This document shows positions 44,302 through 55,962 of a stretch of DNA of 64,000 bases, one piece after another. Position 1 is the stretch's first letter, and every line of letters starts with the position of its first letter. The notes under the pieces were generated by a model. It made no database searches. It was not told where the DNA came from and worked only from the letters and a program-made list of their open reading frames with translations. Both the position numbers and the translations under genes were made by a program. Source of the DNA: Nemertoderma westbladi (lineage: Eukaryota; Xenacoelomorpha; Nemertodermatida; Nemertodermatidae); NCBI GenBank assembly GCA_032718475.1, contig JAUCBJ010007204.1, positions 62,001 through 126,000 on the forward strand. Reading direction: 5' to 3'.

Positions 44302-44848
44302 TGTGACGGGATCCGAGAGGATCCCGGTTTATCCGGTGTCGCTTATGTACGCGTCCCCGCCGTGTGAATGAAAAGAGCTGTTGTTCCAGTGTCGTTATTA
44401 TGGACTGATATATATATAATACAGAGTGATAGTAGATAGCACAGTTAACCGGTATACTGAATGATATGTGATTGGTGACGGCGGTGATGGTCTAAATTGT
44501 CACCGTACTACCGTGACTGTAGTGACAGTCTGAGATAACTGAAGTGAATGGATAGCACGACCGGTAATATATTGCACGGTGGCCTTATTGCTACTCAATC
44601 GATGCCTTTCCCCCCTCTGATTGGTTGGTATCCCTGTTGGCACCCTTTGGAGTGTTTCCCTTCGCTCCCTGTGTTCTCTCTCGGTTAGGGGTTTGGCCCC
44701 TGACCCCTATTGTGTGTGTCTCCTTTGGGGCCTATTGTCCCCGTTTACTGGGCTGACACGAGGTTGATTGGTAATCAACCTCGTGCTCCCAATATTGCTT
44801 TATGGCTCACTCTATGGGTTTGTGTTAGCGGAATTGGATAAGCTAACA
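44302..44848 (-). repeat. 5' LTR of the gag-only element
   Basis: 547 bp, identical to 38036-38582 except for two substitutions. The hairpin at 44757-44785 has arms CACGAGGTTGATT and its exact complement. The primer-binding site beyond 44301 does not begin with TGG and is unresolved. Confidence 0.92.
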
Positions 44849-44853
44849 GATAC
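44849..44853. repeat. 5-bp target site duplication, right
   Basis: GATAC, matching 38031-38035. Confidence 0.85.
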
Positions 44854-45089
44854 TACTGGGATAAGCAGGTATTTCGATCGAGTTTCTCGTATTCTCGATG
44901 CTCGAGGCGGATAGAGAGTTGGTTGTGTTGGGCGGTGTTGTTCAATTCTATCAAACATATTAAATAATTGGTAAAATAATAAAAACACACCAGATAAAGA
45001 TACTGAGCTTATGGTAAAGAGATAGGCCGAACTTACAATTTCCAAATAGATTGTTCATATAATAAATATATTTTTGGTATTTGATTTCA

Positions 45090-45350
45090 AGATAGGGGGG
45101 GGGGGGGGGGGGGGAACTGGACGCAATAAAAATTCATCCCTCTCCAGGGGAAATTGGACGCAAATAACAACAGCTGATTACTCTCAAAAATAAAACTGTA
45201 ACCTGTTCTATTGTGTTTACTTTATTGTTTTGGTTAAAATAACGTGCCACTGTAACCTGCTCCTTTCCCAAAATTTAGAAATTAATATTGAGGCGGGATA
45301 TTAATTCGCCAAGATGGGATTTGCGTCCAGTCCCACCCCCCTCCTATCTC
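45090..45350. mobile_element. MITE with 9-bp target duplication
   Basis: TTGATTTCA occurs at 45081-45089 and again at 45351-45359. Between them the ends are inverted repeats: AGATAGG, a G run and AACTGGACGCAA on the left; TTGCGTCCAGT, a C-rich run and CCTATCTC on the right. The 261-bp element has no ORF. The interior (CAAAAATAAAACTGTAAC, CCACTGTAAC) is shared with the diverged repeats at 4410-4800 and about 2098-2190. A 9-bp duplication is most often seen with Mutator-like elements; the superfamily is not certain. Confidence 0.8.
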
Positions 45351-45359
45351 TTGATTTCA

Positions 45360-46230
45360 CTAAAAAATAGAATACATTGCATTTTACTGTTATAATTACT
45401 GTATTGAATAAAATAATTAATTTATTGTTTATTAAACCGTGCTAAGCACGTTGAACTGGAGCTCTAACAATTCCCCACTAGCGGCAGGCAGGAACTGTAA
45501 AAGTCTCTGTAGAATTTCTAATTAAGCAATGCTCTTAGGTAACTACTACTAAATTTCAGATGAATCTGATCTTTGGTTCTATAATTACAGCTATTTTTAC
45601 GTTTCTGTTAATTCGCCCCCTAGCGGCAGACCGGGGAACTGTAGAAGTCTGTCTGTGTGTAGAATTTCTAAATTTTTTATAGACTACATGTGCACCAAGT
45701 TTGGTTCCATTTCATCCATGATTGACCGACTTATTAGCTTTTCAAACATTCCTGCCACAAACATAGCCAGAGGCAGCCACAAACAAATAAAAGCTGCAGG
45801 AACTCGAGCGTTAATTAATTTATTAATTATTAAATACTGTTTCAATTAAATTCTTTACGAAAATCTAGTCATCTTCTTTTAAATATGGACCCTGCATTCA
45901 TGGAAAATATAATATTTGATAATTCATCAGTCAGCCTACGCTAATTTCACAGCAAAGTCCTTGTCATGGCCTGTGTGTAGTAGGCCATGGTACCACCCTA
46001 CTACCGGTACCGGCTGACCGCGTGACTGGTGGCAACTAGCACTTCAGCACTTGCACAGCAACAGCACTACCGGCGATACATAGGTTGAAATTTATGTAGA
46101 GTTTGCTCAACAGTACAGATATAAAATAGTTATCTAAATTATATATATTACTATTGACAAGTATTGAAATATATACCGTTATTCGTGTTATCAGTATTTG
46201 CAACATCTGACATTGAAGAGGTGAGAGAAG
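45360..46230. repeat. non-coding DNA with a duplicated segment
   Basis: CTAGCGGCAG ... GGAACTGTA(A/G)AAGTCT ... TAGAATTTCTAA occurs at about 45478-45520 and about 45612-45673. Positions 45928-45990 are the right arm of the 63-bp inverted repeat shared with 37322-37384. No gene is seen before 46231. Confidence 0.55.
45928..45990 (+). repeat. 63-bp inverted repeat, right arm
   Basis: Perfect reverse complement of 37322-37384; weaker inverted similarity continues to about 46130. Confidence 0.85.
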
Positions 46231-46602
46231 ATGAATACTGGCACTCAACAAAACCAACGCTTATCACATGTCGGTATGGTTACCTCGAAACCGGCGCGAC
46301 TGTCCACTCGAATACAACTTCAAAACACAAACGCCAACCATAAACTGAAAGCAAATCGAACGTCTTCAGAAGAATCTGTCATTGGGACGAAGAAAAGGAA
46401 GCCGAAACCACGGGAATGGACCACAGCTAAGATTGAATGCTCCCATTGTCAGAGTTCCTGGACCGAAATTGAAACACCAATTGCCGATGTGCTTGATCTC
46501 TCAAACCAAAACTTCCTCTGCGGGGTTTGCGCGGCAGTAAAGATTGAAAGTCTGGAAGCTGGCATCCCTAGGTATTATTATTATAAATCAGCCTGCGTTT
46601 AA
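46231..46602 (+). CDS. hypothetical protein with C-x2-C pairs
   Basis: The ATG at 46231 opens 123 codons. The N-terminal half is basic and disordered (KKRKPKPREW). The second half has two Cys pairs, ECSHCQSSW and FLCGVCAAV, about 25 residues apart, which would suit one zinc-ribbon or incomplete treble-clef site. A splice-donor-like AG|GTATTA lies at about 46571, so this may be a first exon or the 5' end of a transposon protein. No family recognised. Confidence 0.4.
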   Translation: MNTGTQQNQRLSHVGMVTSKPARLSTRIQLQNTNANHKLKANRTSSEESVIGTKKRKPKPREWTTAKIECSHCQSSWTEIETPIADVLDLSNQNFLCGVCAAVKIESLEAGIPRYYYYKSACV

Positions 46603-46955
46603 TAAATATATTTTAATACAAAACAGGTCGAACGCAAAGAGGCTTATAATGAAGACGAGTACTGCATTGATTATATTCCTATAAACCACCTGGCTTTGCA
46701 TATTGAACGTGCGTTTGGAAATAAGTTCGTGCTACCCTTCCGTGGGTGGTAGATGTCGCGGTTATGTATTGGTGGGTGGGGGGAGGGGGGGGGGGGGTGC
46801 AGATTAAAAGGGGTGAACACGTACTGTCCTCCCCCTTTCTTTGATTAATTGGTGGTGTGGGTTAATCTCTCATAACCTGATTTTGTGATACAGTCGCACA
46901 ATTTTAATTTGTATCTCATAACTGGGCCTCGTGCTGCGCGAAGGCCCCACGAACG
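46603..46955. other. non-coding, with a poly-G tract
   Basis: A G-rich run (about 46778-46797) follows GGTGGGTGGGG. No gene is seen before the RT fragment. Confidence 0.5.
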
Positions 46956-47529
46956 TGTGGTGTACCGCAAGGTAGTATATTAGGTCCTCTGCTTTTTGTA
47001 TGCTATGTAAATGATATGATAAGTAGTATAGATCCCGATTTTAAACTCATTTTATATGCCGACGACAGTGCTCTTATTTTCTCTCATAAAGATCCTATCC
47101 ATATTTCCCAAAAATTAAGTGCAGTTCTAGAATCCTGTAATGAGTGGTTGGTTGATAATAAGCTATCCATTCACTACGGTAAAACTGAAAGTATTTTGTT
47201 TGGTTCCAAAAGAAAGTTAAAGAAGGTAACTAAGTTTGAAGTCACTAGTAATGGACATAAGATTGAAAATAAAAAGGAAGTTAAATATTTAGGCGCCACA
47301 TTGGATAACTGCTTATCAGGAGAAAGCATAGTGAAAAATATTTTCTCGAAAGTTAACAGTAGGCTTAGGTTTCTATACAGAAATAAAAATAGTTTGAACA
47401 CCGACTCCCGCAAGTTACTTTGCTCTTCTTTAATACAGTGTCACATGGACTATGCGTGCTCTTCTTGGTATGAAGGCTTAACCAAACAGCTTAAATGTAA
47501 ATTACAAGTAGCTCAGAATAAAGTAGTAT
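46956..47529 (+). pseudogene. LINE reverse transcriptase fragment, truncated both sides
   Basis: The frame begins with CGVPQGSILGPLLFVCYVND, followed by the catalytic YADD near 47058, NEWLVDNKLSIHYGKT and KYLGATLD, all typical of CR1/Jockey-group RT. The fragment lacks the endonuclease and the first RT motifs and ends abruptly at 47529, where a BEL LTR begins. It is therefore a 5'-truncated LINE copy into which the BEL element inserted. It differs from both other LINEs in this window. Confidence 0.8.
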
Positions 47530-48779
47530 GTAAAAGCTTCTGTGGGATATAACTGGCCCTTTTGCTTTGCAATCCAGTTTCCCCCCAGGCGCTGGAATAC
47601 TCTAAAAAGCTCTCTAACTATATATATATCCCCCTCGCCCGCAAGGTACCGTTATAGGTGTTTTAACGGACATAAAAGTCATTCTTCTATATACGTGCTT
47701 TGGAGGACATGGTAAGGCAAAAAACCCGCAATGCACCAAATACCCTTGCACAGCTTAGCCTTGATGATTCAGATTACGACATCTAACAGCTGGTTGCTGA
47801 CATGGAAACGGCCATTGGACACATGGTTCTTTGTTTGCTTAACAGCCAATCAGAGCGATTTTTTCTGTCGATGTGGAGCTTTTGGCAGATCATGCTAGGA
47901 ATGTCAGTCTTACTGTTTTTCTTGTTACTGTTGTGTTGTTTCTATCTAGGCCAGGAACACCGGCTCTAGAGTCAATTCGTTTTCATACTTTAGAAGAAAC
48001 ATTAGTAGGCTTAAATTATAGAGCGTATAACTGTTATCGGTGCAACTCCGTTCAGTCTTTCATTATCGGTTCAACATACATTGTTGTGCTGCTGTTTGCT
48101 GTTGTCATATTTTGTATCAGTTGGTTGAATATTATTTGGATAACATCTATAAAGAACCCAAATTTCCCAATTTTCTTGATACACTACAGTTTAGAGAGAC
48201 GGGTTATATATAGCGATTGCGACTTATATTATTGTGGTTTGTAGTGAATTTAATGCTATTTGATAAGCACTACATGAGTCCGTTGCTGTTCTCTTTATAT
48301 ATGATAAAATTCATTGACGGTCGGCAAATTAGTGAGCAGTATTGTGTGTTACCGGTAGTGTGCATGATTGTGGCTGATAACTAAGCATTTCCTAAAGAAT
48401 GCGCCTCATACGTGAATCATAAGCCTTACCGACTTACCGTTGTGATTAGTATAAGTCATATCTCTGTTTACCTAGATAGAGCGCCACGTCCTAAAGGAAC
48501 TGTTAATATTTCCCGAAAGTGAATAATATTAGTCAGAAATTATTTATTAACGATCAATCGAATAATACAGTAAGCTTACACTGCAATAATAATCTAAGCC
48601 CTCAGAATCCAGTCTCCCGGGTATATCCAGCGGGTGAATGGACGCGCACTAGGCTGGCTTCTGCTAATGTTGTGTTTATTGGTATTAAATATTTGTCAAC
48701 TTCTAAAGTCTATTTGTAAACCAAAAGACATATAAATTTTGGCAGGTTAAACTGCTAAAGGTCTTCAAAAGCGCGTACA
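47530..48779 (+). repeat. LTR of a third, partial BEL copy
   Basis: 1,250 bp, TGTAAAAGC to GCGCGTACA, aligning with the LTRs at 9330 and 34781 with small deletions. Leader sequence follows, so this is a 5' LTR. Confidence 0.88.
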
Positions 48780-49657
48780 ATAACAGTTATTGTCTTTATT
48801 GCAGTAAGCAATAAAGTTGAAAGTACCGGTAAACCTGAACCGGTACTTCTGTAGGTCAGTAGGCCCAACTGCCAGAACCGGTACCGCTGTAGGTCCGTAG
48901 GTCCAACTGCCAGAACCGGTACTTCTGTAGGTCCGTAGGCCCAACTGTCCTAACCGGTACTTCCAGTATAAGTACATTAGTATTATTCGATTTTGATTAT
49001 TGTATACTGGTAGGTCTTAGTATTTAATCAGGGACGGCCGCCCTGGTTTTTTATTGAGATTTTACTTATTTCTGTCGGTTTTATTTACATGTAAGTTAAT
49101 ATTGAGCTGAAGACGTGTAAGTCTGCTCAGATTGTTCAGATAATTGTAGGCCGGACTGTTGTCGGATTGTTGTTGGGTTTGGAGAGATTACTGCGTGTGT
49201 AGAGTTTGTCCGATAGAGTGCCAGTTAGTAAGTTGGGGCAGCCATAGCTGTAAGGTCAATCCCCTCTTAAAGAATAAGTCGTACTACCGTGTTAGAACGC
49301 ATACTAACTAACCATTTTGGAATCTGCACATACTGTAGTTTATTTAGGCTTGACAGTATTCTGCCAGCGTTTTGGCCTGTGTTTGTTTGTGTAGTCTGTT
49401 CAGGTACCGTAATAGTTATTACTCAGATATTTTGTAGGCTGGATTGTTGTCTAGCTATTATTAGGTCTGAAGAGATTGCTGCGTGTGTAGAGTTTGTCTG
49501 ATAAAGTGCCAGTTAGTAAGTTGGGGCAGCCATAGCTGTAAGGTCAATCCCCTCTTAAAGAATAAGTCGTACTACCGTGTTAGAACGCATACTAACTAAC
49601 CGTTTCGGAATCTGCACATACTGTAGTTTATTTAGGCTTGGTGGTAGTCTGCCAGCG
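48780..49657 (+). mobile_element. leader of the partial BEL copy, cut at 49657
   Basis: It matches 10619-11493 of copy 1: the LTR-proximal hairpin, the ACCGGT tandem units and both copies of the 288-bp leader repeat up to GTCTGCCAGCG. It then stops exactly where the outer end of the minus-strand BEL copy begins. The simplest reading is that the minus-strand element inserted into this leader; the rest would lie beyond 64000. Confidence 0.8.
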
Positions 49658-50826
49658 TGTTTGCGCTTTTAAGACCTTTGACAGTTTAACCTGCCAAATT
49701 AGGATGTCTTTTAGATGATATATAGTCTTTAGCCTATGACGAGTATTTGATACATTACATTAGCCGAAGCCAGTCTATGCGCAATCATTCACCCGTTGGA
49801 TATACCCGGGAGACTGAGTTCGGAGCTTAATGATTGATGGTGTAAGCCTACTGTATTATTCGACTGATCGTAATATATAATCTCTGACTAATATTATTCA
49901 CTTTCGGGAAATATTAACAGTTCCTTTAGGACGTGGCGCTCTAAATATATAAACAGAGTTATGGTTTAAACTAGACACAACGAAAAGGCTATAGATTTAC
50001 GTATATGGCGCATTCTTTAGGAGATGCTTTGTTATCAGTTACGATCATACACAATGCTGCACAATACTGCACACTAATCTGCCGACCTTCACTAAATTTG
50101 GTCACGTATAAAGAGAGCAACATACAATTTATGTTGGGCATATGAAATAGCATTAGATTCACTTCAAACCACTTAACATAGGTCGCAATCGTTTATCTGT
50201 AACCGGTCTCTCTAACCTTTAGTATATCAAGAAGGTGGGGTGTCTGACTATTGATCAGTATTCCGATATAATATTTCATCAACCAATATAATGAATAACC
50301 GACAGTAAAAGCAGTAATATCAAGGTATAAATGATTATTAAGTGAATGAGTTAACTCGGTAACTCGCTTGTGCAAATCGTTTGATAACAGATATACGTTC
50401 TATAATTAAGCCTACTAATGTAAGACTAAAGACTGAAAACACGGAGGTGCCAAAAGCCGGTGTTCTTAGGCTCTGGGCAAAAACATAACACTGAACTACT
50501 GAGTTCTGTATCCACCTCCAACACAGAGTCAAAAAACGCTCTGATTGGTCAACCGAACAACGAGAGAACAAAGAAACAAAGAAATGTCGACGTGGCAATA
50601 TCAGCTGTTAGCCGTCGTCATGGTAGCGACACTGTTTTCAAGAGTATCTAGCTTATCGCGTCACGAGATTGCGGATTATGTCCTCTAAAGTACAAATACA
50701 GAAGAAATGACTTTTATGTCCTCTAAAACACCAGTACAGCAAGGACACGGCCTTTTTATGCCTGGTAAACCAACTACAGAGTACTTTAAGGGAAAATAAC
50801 CGGTTAATGACGCAAAAGCTTTTACA
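49658..50826 (-). repeat. 3' LTR of BEL copy 2
   Basis: 1,169 bp on the minus strand, ending at GCAAACA (49658). More diverged from the other three LTRs than they are from each other, with several deletions. Confidence 0.82.
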
Positions 50827-50904
50827 CCGCTCCCAGAAAATGGGATTTAAGTCTATAAAATATAACAAATCACAGTTTCTAAAATATAAAAATACTCTAA
50901 ACAG

Positions 50905-53900
50905 TTAGTCTTTCTTACGCGGACGGCGTTTACGCAGTTTTTTGAGGCTAGCAAGAGTCCTTTTCTCTTTGGGGCGAGCCACTTTACTAGGAGGGCTGTA
51001 ACTCCTGGGTGAAGGGTGCAATACAATTGCATCAGAAGGTTTCGGATTGCGATCGGTGTATCCGCCGGTCGAGGTACCTGGTTGATCGATATCAACTTCC
51101 GTGGAGCGAGGTCTAACAGCCTTTAGGGCGCGCCTCAGGACAGCAGCTCCTACGGGTCCTTGACGGGTTGTCTGGGCAATGGCGGTAGGCGGACCGTGGG
51201 TGGTAAGAAACTTCCTTGGTTTAATAGTTCTTTCCAGCTCGCGTTCTCGGGCTCGATATTCGTAGGGCCGTCGAGATACTTCCTGCAACTCAGGGTGCGA
51301 GTTGATAAATAAGTCGCCATACTCAGGGTCTTGACGGATATAATTGATCAAATGGTATGAAGTAATATCGTTAGGATTGACGTTCCTAAGGTATCTTCTA
51401 ACAAATTTAGTGGAAATACACTCACCAACACGCTTCATTAGCTCGTAACTCGGTACGCGTGTTTTTTGTTCCACAGACGCTAATAAATAAGGATGGAACG
51501 CGTAAACTCCCTCGTAAGAGCGTCCAGGGTAGTATCGATGACGGGACTCACAATGTAAATCCGCGTTCGCTTCCCAAGCTCGAATGTAGCGCAGGGTAAT
51601 CATTTCATCTACGCTCTCTAAATCGTGATTAAAGGGGCAATTATAACTGGCATGTCCTTTAAGTTGACAGTGGTGGCATTGAGTCATAAATTGGGGGCAG
51701 ACTGCAAAAATATGAGAGTTATTAAGTCTGCAATACGCACAATATATCTCCATCATTGGTTGTTCGTGGAAATAGGAACAGGGTACGTCTGAGTCCATAG
51801 GAGTGAAATGGTCTCTCGATGCGCATAATCGACAACGTTTTCGAGAAACATAGTTAGCGTGTCGATAATCGTATGCGGTGAGACATTGTGGACCTTGATA
51901 CCACTCTAAGACGTAGTCGTTATCGCTGCTCCGGGGCGCTGTAGGCTGAATCGCTTCAGCTTCTAAGCATATTGGTTCGTCTTCCAATTGCATAGCTGAG
52001 GTAGGTGCGGCTGTCTCCGCAAGCGGACCCACTGTCTGAACTTCGACGACAGAATAACCCGTGGGTATTCGGGGTCTTTGTATAACAGATGAGTGCAAGT
52101 TCTGTATACAAACGTCCTGAAAAAGGGCAAATCCCGCGCTGTTTAGCTTCTCCGCCGCTGAGTCTCTCAGGCTGAGTTTGGTCAGAGCGCGGTCCTTGAA
52201 CTGACTATCAACGTTACGGAACGGAGTCAGAAAGCGCCTGAAACATTCAAAGCGGATGAATTTATTGTGTTCATCTAACTTGGCGAGTTTGGTTCCAAGT
52301 ATTAAGGGATGGGCGCGTATGGTACGACTGCACACATCGGCTAGCCAACCGGCAAGTGCTGCGTTTTCAAAGATCGTGTATATAGCTAAGGAGGGACGAA
52401 GTGGAACACTCATAAAGCTATACACGGCGCCAGGTGCGGTCAATGGTCCATCAAAGTATAAACGAGAATAATGATCTCCGTATACTTGTTGGTAATTTAT
52501 AGGATTTCCAACCTTGAAATTCCATCCGTATTCTTGAAAGGCAAGATGTCCGATGGAGGTTCGTTGTACTTTAGTAATTCCGCTGGGTGTATTGGCATAC
52601 GTAGTGCGGAAGAAACCTCGGCCTTCTGCCCAAGGAGCAATCAGCTGAGTATCAACGAAGGGGTATGGAATGTTCTCCATATTCCGAAAGTCGTTCTGTA
52701 GGTCTCCATAAACAGCTGAGCCGATTTTAAGGATTCCTTCGTTAAACAGCATCTCGAGCACGGGTTGGGGTAACATCGATCCATCGATACCCATGGCCGG
52801 CTTGCGCTCGGTGTCGGTGACGTAACGCTGCGCGAGTTCAAATTGTCCATGTCGGAGTTTCTTTTGTGTCTCAGTAAGAGTTTCAAAAGAATAATCAATA
52901 ACGTCGGAACACGCTCGAGTAAATACGTGGGTAGAACCAGCGAGTCCTCGTATGTGTATCATCCGCGTAGTTCCAAGTTCTCCAACCGGAACGCTACCTT
53001 CGTTATCGTAAGTGACAACTCCATACATCTCGATAACGTTAAGAGTTTCGTTCCACTCTTTAGTGGCGTTTTCGAGTGTCATTCCCACAGGATGCCACAA
53101 GGTAGCACATTCGCTAGCATTAGGCAGGTCTTTATACTTTAAATATTGTGTGGTATATGTTTCCACATCTCCATATCGTTGTATTCTTTCCTCCTCGAAT
53201 AACACATCAAGATTCCAGTGCACTAAACGAGTTTTGATGAATCCATCAAGATTATACGGAGGTATTGTTTCTTTCTCTATTCTGGAAACATTATATGGTT
53301 TTCGAAACGAGTTTACTTTAACTAACTGATCCAGATGTTTCTGCAGTTGTTCGAGTTCGACAAGATCGAGAGGATTTATTAACGGTAGAAACTTCAGACT
53401 ATGTGTAGGATCTTCCGGTTTTACCATGTAATATTGTTTTAGATTGACGTAATAAGGGTGATCTTTGATCCCATAAAACGAGTCCGGTAAAGGTCTAGCG
53501 CGTATGTTTACATCGTGTACCATGCGACGGACAAGATCTGCTCTATTGTCCGGAGGTTCAACGAGTATACCATCGACACGAGCGGGTTCGATGGGCGGAC
53601 GCTGCAACAGAGGAGCGTCGGCGATAAGATCGCGAGATCTTAGGTTGATATCAACCGGTTGGGGTTGTGCCGTCGCAAAAAGTTTGTCTCCGAAATGGGG
53701 AACCATCGAGGGATGAAGAATGGTTTTAGAGTAGAGATCCGTCATAAGGATTTGCGCTTCGGGTTGAGCTAAAGCCGCTTCTTCTCTCTCATCCAGTTCT
53801 ATATGTCTCTCCTCGAGCTGATTCTCCTCCGCTTGTTGTTGTAGACGCTCATCTAGAAACTCTTGTAAAGAGTAGGTTCGTCCACGTTCGATGTCCTCCT

Positions 53901-54319
53901 CGAGATTTTGTATTTCTCTATCGAACTGGGGTAAAGCTAATTCCTTCACCGCTTGGACTTGTTGCTGCAATTTACGCTTCTCCAAACAATCGTACGTTCC
54001 CTTTCCGTTGGGTATGATATTTAAATAAAACCATTTCCCTTTCAGTATCCACATCGTCCGTGTCGTGTAAATCGATAGGATGGCTGGTAGTTAAGAAGTC
54101 CATATACGTACCATTACGATGCGTATAGCGAGCGGTGAACTTTCTATAGTCCAATTCACGCGTAAGTTGCTCCGGGGACATCGGCGGTTCGATATAACGA
54201 CCATCATCCTCCGTAGTAGTTGGACCAGCGTCGCCGCGTATCAAGCTATCGACAAACGCTTGTAAAGGTAGAGTATATCGCTCCCTGATGCCAAGATCAT
54301 CTTCTATCAACTCAGTCAT
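50905..54319 (-). pseudogene. third ORF of BEL copy 2, internal deletion
   Basis: It starts with the same ATG context as copy 1 (54319) and ends with the same Lys/Arg-rich tail at 50905. Most of it is one open frame of over 1,000 codons (54054-50905), which reads through both downstream breaks of copy 1. About 850 bp present in copy 1 (roughly 30755-31597) are missing near 54003-54007, joined at the shared word CGGAA, which shifts the frame. The coiled coil, the three zinc-type modules (around 51830-51650) and the basic tail are intact. The strong protein similarity between copies suggests selection on the protein, not mere open-frame chance. Function unknown. Confidence 0.85.
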
Positions 54320-55962
54320 ATCTGCTATGAGTTTATCAATATTATAATGAGTCTATATATATTAGGCTAGCGGGCGTCGCTGCCTACCCCTCTTTTGCCC
54401 CCGGACAGTGTAAGATCCTCAGCGCCGATGTACCGTCGTCGCTGTGCTTTCGCCAACGATGTAGCTACACAACGACAACGATAACCGGCACAAGTCACTT
54501 AACTGTCCGTCCCAAAGGCTTAGATGTACTGCAGGTTCTTCTTGGAGAGTTAGGGTTACTTTCACAATTGCGACTCGCTACTGTAAACACACCTTAGTAG
54601 TAACATTCACCTACAAACGCACAAATTCAACACAACTGCAACAAACTGCACACATTCGGGCCATTTGTCCGTTAGTCAGTACCTTCCAGAATGTCACTGT
54701 ATTTATTATGTATCCTTGGATACTAGCAGTGCGCTATTTATTCCCTATGCTATTCAATGGGGCATGCTTTCTATTGTTCTTTTAACTCACTTCTAATTCT
54801 AGCGTGGTTGTTGCCATGGTGACATTATGGAAAGCTAGCGGTAGAATTAGGGTAATTCTCATGCATACAGATCTGGGATGCTATTTAATAGTAATTCTTT
54901 AATGGTCAATATCCCCTTTATACATGATTCTATGAATTTTATCGGCTATTGACTATACATTGGAGATTCTCGCACACAAATACACTTAATAGAGTGAATC
55001 TCCGCTCCCATGATCTATTAATTAATGGAATTTTGGGAATGTTATAAATTGTACAAAATGACAATTTATTAAATTCATTGAAATATCTGAATTTAAATTT
55101 ATTCCCGTAAATTTTATTATTTAATGTTAAATAGACACAATTTTATTCCAGAACGTGTCTGGGGACTGGGATCCTTGATTCTAGGAATTTTGTCCTTTTA
55201 AGAGTATCGGTAAGTGCTACGATATCTTAATCGACTAGAATTTTAAAGGATCTGATATTTGACAGATTTTGTAAATATTAATAATTAATATTTAGGATGG
55301 GCACCAGTTTATTCCAGAACTTGTCTGGGGACGTTAACCATTGATTCTAGAAATTTGTCTTTCAAGTATATCGGTGGGTGCCGCGATATCTTAATCGACT
55401 AGAATTACAGATGGTCAAAGGGTTTAACAGATTTATTTTGCGTTATACGCTACTGTTAAAGGGACATCACGCTACTATATGTATTATTTAATATACGGTA
55501 TGAGAGCAATATCGCACGAAGCAATGTCAGTGTGAAGAGGCAAGTCGTTTCCAAGGTCTACCCAGAGCTTGGTTTAGCCGAGACACGAGGATCTGAACTT
55601 TGCATTCCTAATACTCTGCCTACCAATAATACTTAAATATAGTAGTGGCTTTATTGTACTTTAATAAGTACGGATATTTCATCTTACTGTAGTCACGTAT
55701 TTATAATATGATACGGACAGTAAGGAAAGAGAAAAATAATTATTTCTCGCCGTCGCACTAAATATATATTATAAGTAATTACGTACGTAATAAACACTAA
55801 TATATTGCACTAATCTACTAAATGATCACTAAAATAACATGTTACTAAATAAAATTAAATAAAACGATTAAAATAAAATTACATAATAATACATACATAA
55901 ATATAAAAATAAAACAAATACAAATATAAAATAATATGGTCACACACCCACTCCAGCCGTTG
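54320..55962 (-). other. spacer between pol and third ORF, copy 2
   Basis: Aligns with 28815-30440. The repeat pair with CGATTAAGATAT recurs inverted at about 55141-55240 and 55300-55402, and the AATAAA-containing segment near 55650 is kept. Confidence 0.65.

Larger units (their letters stand above)
38036..44848 (-). mobile_element. gag-only BEL-like LTR retrotransposon
   Basis: Two 547-bp direct repeats (38036-38582 and 44302-44848) differ at only two positions by eye, and GATAC is duplicated on both sides. Read on the minus strand the LTR is TGTTAGC...GTCACA. The interior encodes one very long Gag frame with three breaks (44251-40506), then a hairpin array and a polypurine tract. No protease, RT, RNase H or integrase motif is found in any frame. 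It is therefore a complete, recent, non-autonomous element. The double zinc knuckle has the same spacing as the BEL Gag in this window, hence the BEL-like assignment. Confidence 0.88.
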
